Positions 63,226 to 64,000 of a stretch of 64,000 nt of DNA are shown piece after piece (the first letter of the stretch is position 1; each line of letters opens with the position of its first letter). The position numbers and the translations under genes were made by a program. The notes beneath the pieces are model-generated. The model did not search any database and was not told the origin of the DNA. It saw nothing but the letters and a program-made list of their open reading frames with translations. The stretch is from Chitinophaga lutea (GTDB lineage Bacteria; Bacteroidota; Bacteroidia; Chitinophagales; Chitinophagaceae): NCBI RefSeq assembly GCF_003813775.1, contig NZ_RPDH01000001.1, positions 2,418,001 to 2,482,000 on the forward strand. Direction: 5' to 3'.

Positions 63226-64000
63226 ATGAAAAGAACCATAAAATATTATCTCGCAGGATTGGCCATTGCCGCGCTGGTACTGCCTGGATGTAAAAAGTTC
63301 CTGGACGTAAACGAAAATCCGAACGCTACTGAAAAAGCCGGTGAAGCACAGATTCTTCCCGCTGTTCAGGCGAGCGCGGCCTACGTAACGGGGCAGTATT
63401 ACCAGGTTTTCGGCGGTATGTGGGCCCAGTACTGGACGCAGGCGCAAACCTCCAACCAGTATAAAACCATCGACTCTTACGCTTCTACCGCCAGCGATTT
63501 CAACACCATGTGGTCGCTGATGTATGCGGGCGGACTTTCCGATACGGATTCCCTGATCTCCAAAAGGTTCATAAAAAAGACGGAAAACTACGCCGCCATC
63601 GGTTATGCGATGCGCGCCTACATTTTCCAGCTGCTCACGGACGCGTTTGGAGATATTCCGCTGAAAGAAGCGCTGAAAGGCGACAAGAACCTGAGCCCGA
63701 AATATGATACGCAGAAAGAAGTGTACGACAGTATTTTCGTATGGCTTGACCGGAGCATCAGCTTGTCTGACCCTGATTCCGACTTTACTCCCGGCTCCGA
63801 CGACCTGATAGGCGAAGGGGATATGGAATTCTGGATCCAGTTTGCCAACACGCTGAAGCTGCGCGCTTACATGCGCCTCTCCGAAGTGGACGCGCCCCGT
63901 GCGCAGGCCGGCATTTCAGCCATGTACACCGCAGGTGCCGAATTCCTGTCGACCGATGCGAAAGTAAGCTACAGCACCGCTGGTGGCAACCAGAACCCGC
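63226..64000 (+). CDS. susD: SusD/RagB-type nutrient-binding lipoprotein, C-terminus cut by window edge
   Basis: The first 258 residues of a surface lipoprotein that closes over SusC to capture substrate. The signal peptide ends in a lipobox, LPGC (Cys about 22), followed by KKFLDVNENPNA, the start typical of the SusD-like group 2 family. Helical segments (YAAIGYAMRAYIFQLLTDAFGDIPLKEAL, FWIQFANTLKLRAYMRLSEVD) fit its TPR-like fold. The gene continues beyond base 64000. Confidence 0.93.
   Translation, partial: MKRTIKYYLAGLAIAALVLPGCKKFLDVNENPNATEKAGEAQILPAVQASAAYVTGQYYQVFGGMWAQYWTQAQTSNQYKTIDSYASTASDFNTMWSLMYAGGLSDTDSLISKRFIKKTENYAAIGYAMRAYIFQLLTDAFGDIPLKEALKGDKNLSPKYDTQKEVYDSIFVWLDRSISLSDPDSDFTPGSDDLIGEGDMEFWIQFANTLKLRAYMRLSEVDAPRAQAGISAMYTAGAEFLSTDAKVSYSTAGGNQNP

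Overview
The window looks like a chromosome segment of a Gram-negative Bacteroidota, most likely a Chitinophagaceae member close to Chitinophaga (inference). The signs are a gldKLMN type IX secretion/gliding operon, a PorZ-like protein with a T9SS sorting domain, a SusC/SusD pair, a DUF4271-hemD pair, several TAnnTTTG-type -7 boxes, few Shine-Dalgarno sequences and a fairly high G+C content. Coding density is high. I see no rRNA, tRNA, CRISPR array or prophage. Coordinates and motifs were read by eye; no database search was run.

Layout. 1-6330 (minus strand): the 5' part of nadB, a serine hydrolase, a YhhN-family membrane protein, and an NtrB/NtrC-like histidine kinase and sigma-54 response regulator. 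6642-24550 (plus): an export locus, divergent from the regulator. It has an HlyD-like adaptor, an ABC ATPase, five MacB/FtsX-type permeases in tandem with a 67-residue membrane protein between the first two, a second ATPase, a TolC-family protein and a second adaptor. The divergent control region holds three abutting inverted repeats and a -24/-12-like promoter, which suggests the kinase/regulator pair switches the export locus on.

24640-30917: gpsA, hemW, a DUF4271 protein, hemD and a DUF255/YyaL thioredoxin-domain protein. 31312-36102: gldK, gldL, gldM and gldN, the core of the T9SS motor. 36187-43363: a Crp/Fnr regulator, a DinB-like protein, uvrC, two lipoproteins and gpmI. 43607-47230: a DUF4783 protein with its own -24/-12-like promoter, nadC, a lipid kinase, a SUI1/YciH protein and an aldo/keto reductase. 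47231-48097 has no convincing gene but holds a candidate small RNA with mutually exclusive hairpins and a cluster of inverted and direct repeats.

48098-58551: birA, rsfS, ftsH, a LUD protein, lpxH, recO, a PorZ-like protein and an RND/MMPL-type exporter. 58796-59500 encodes an IS1595-like transposase whose acidic active-site residues look substituted and which has an inverted repeat just before its start codon. A compact unit (promoter, 58-codon ORF, terminator) follows at 59528-59795. The window closes with susC and the start of susD.

The least ordinary parts are the five-permease export locus with its control region, the 47.4-48.05 kb non-coding region, and the 58.7-59.8 kb transposase-derived gene and small ORF.
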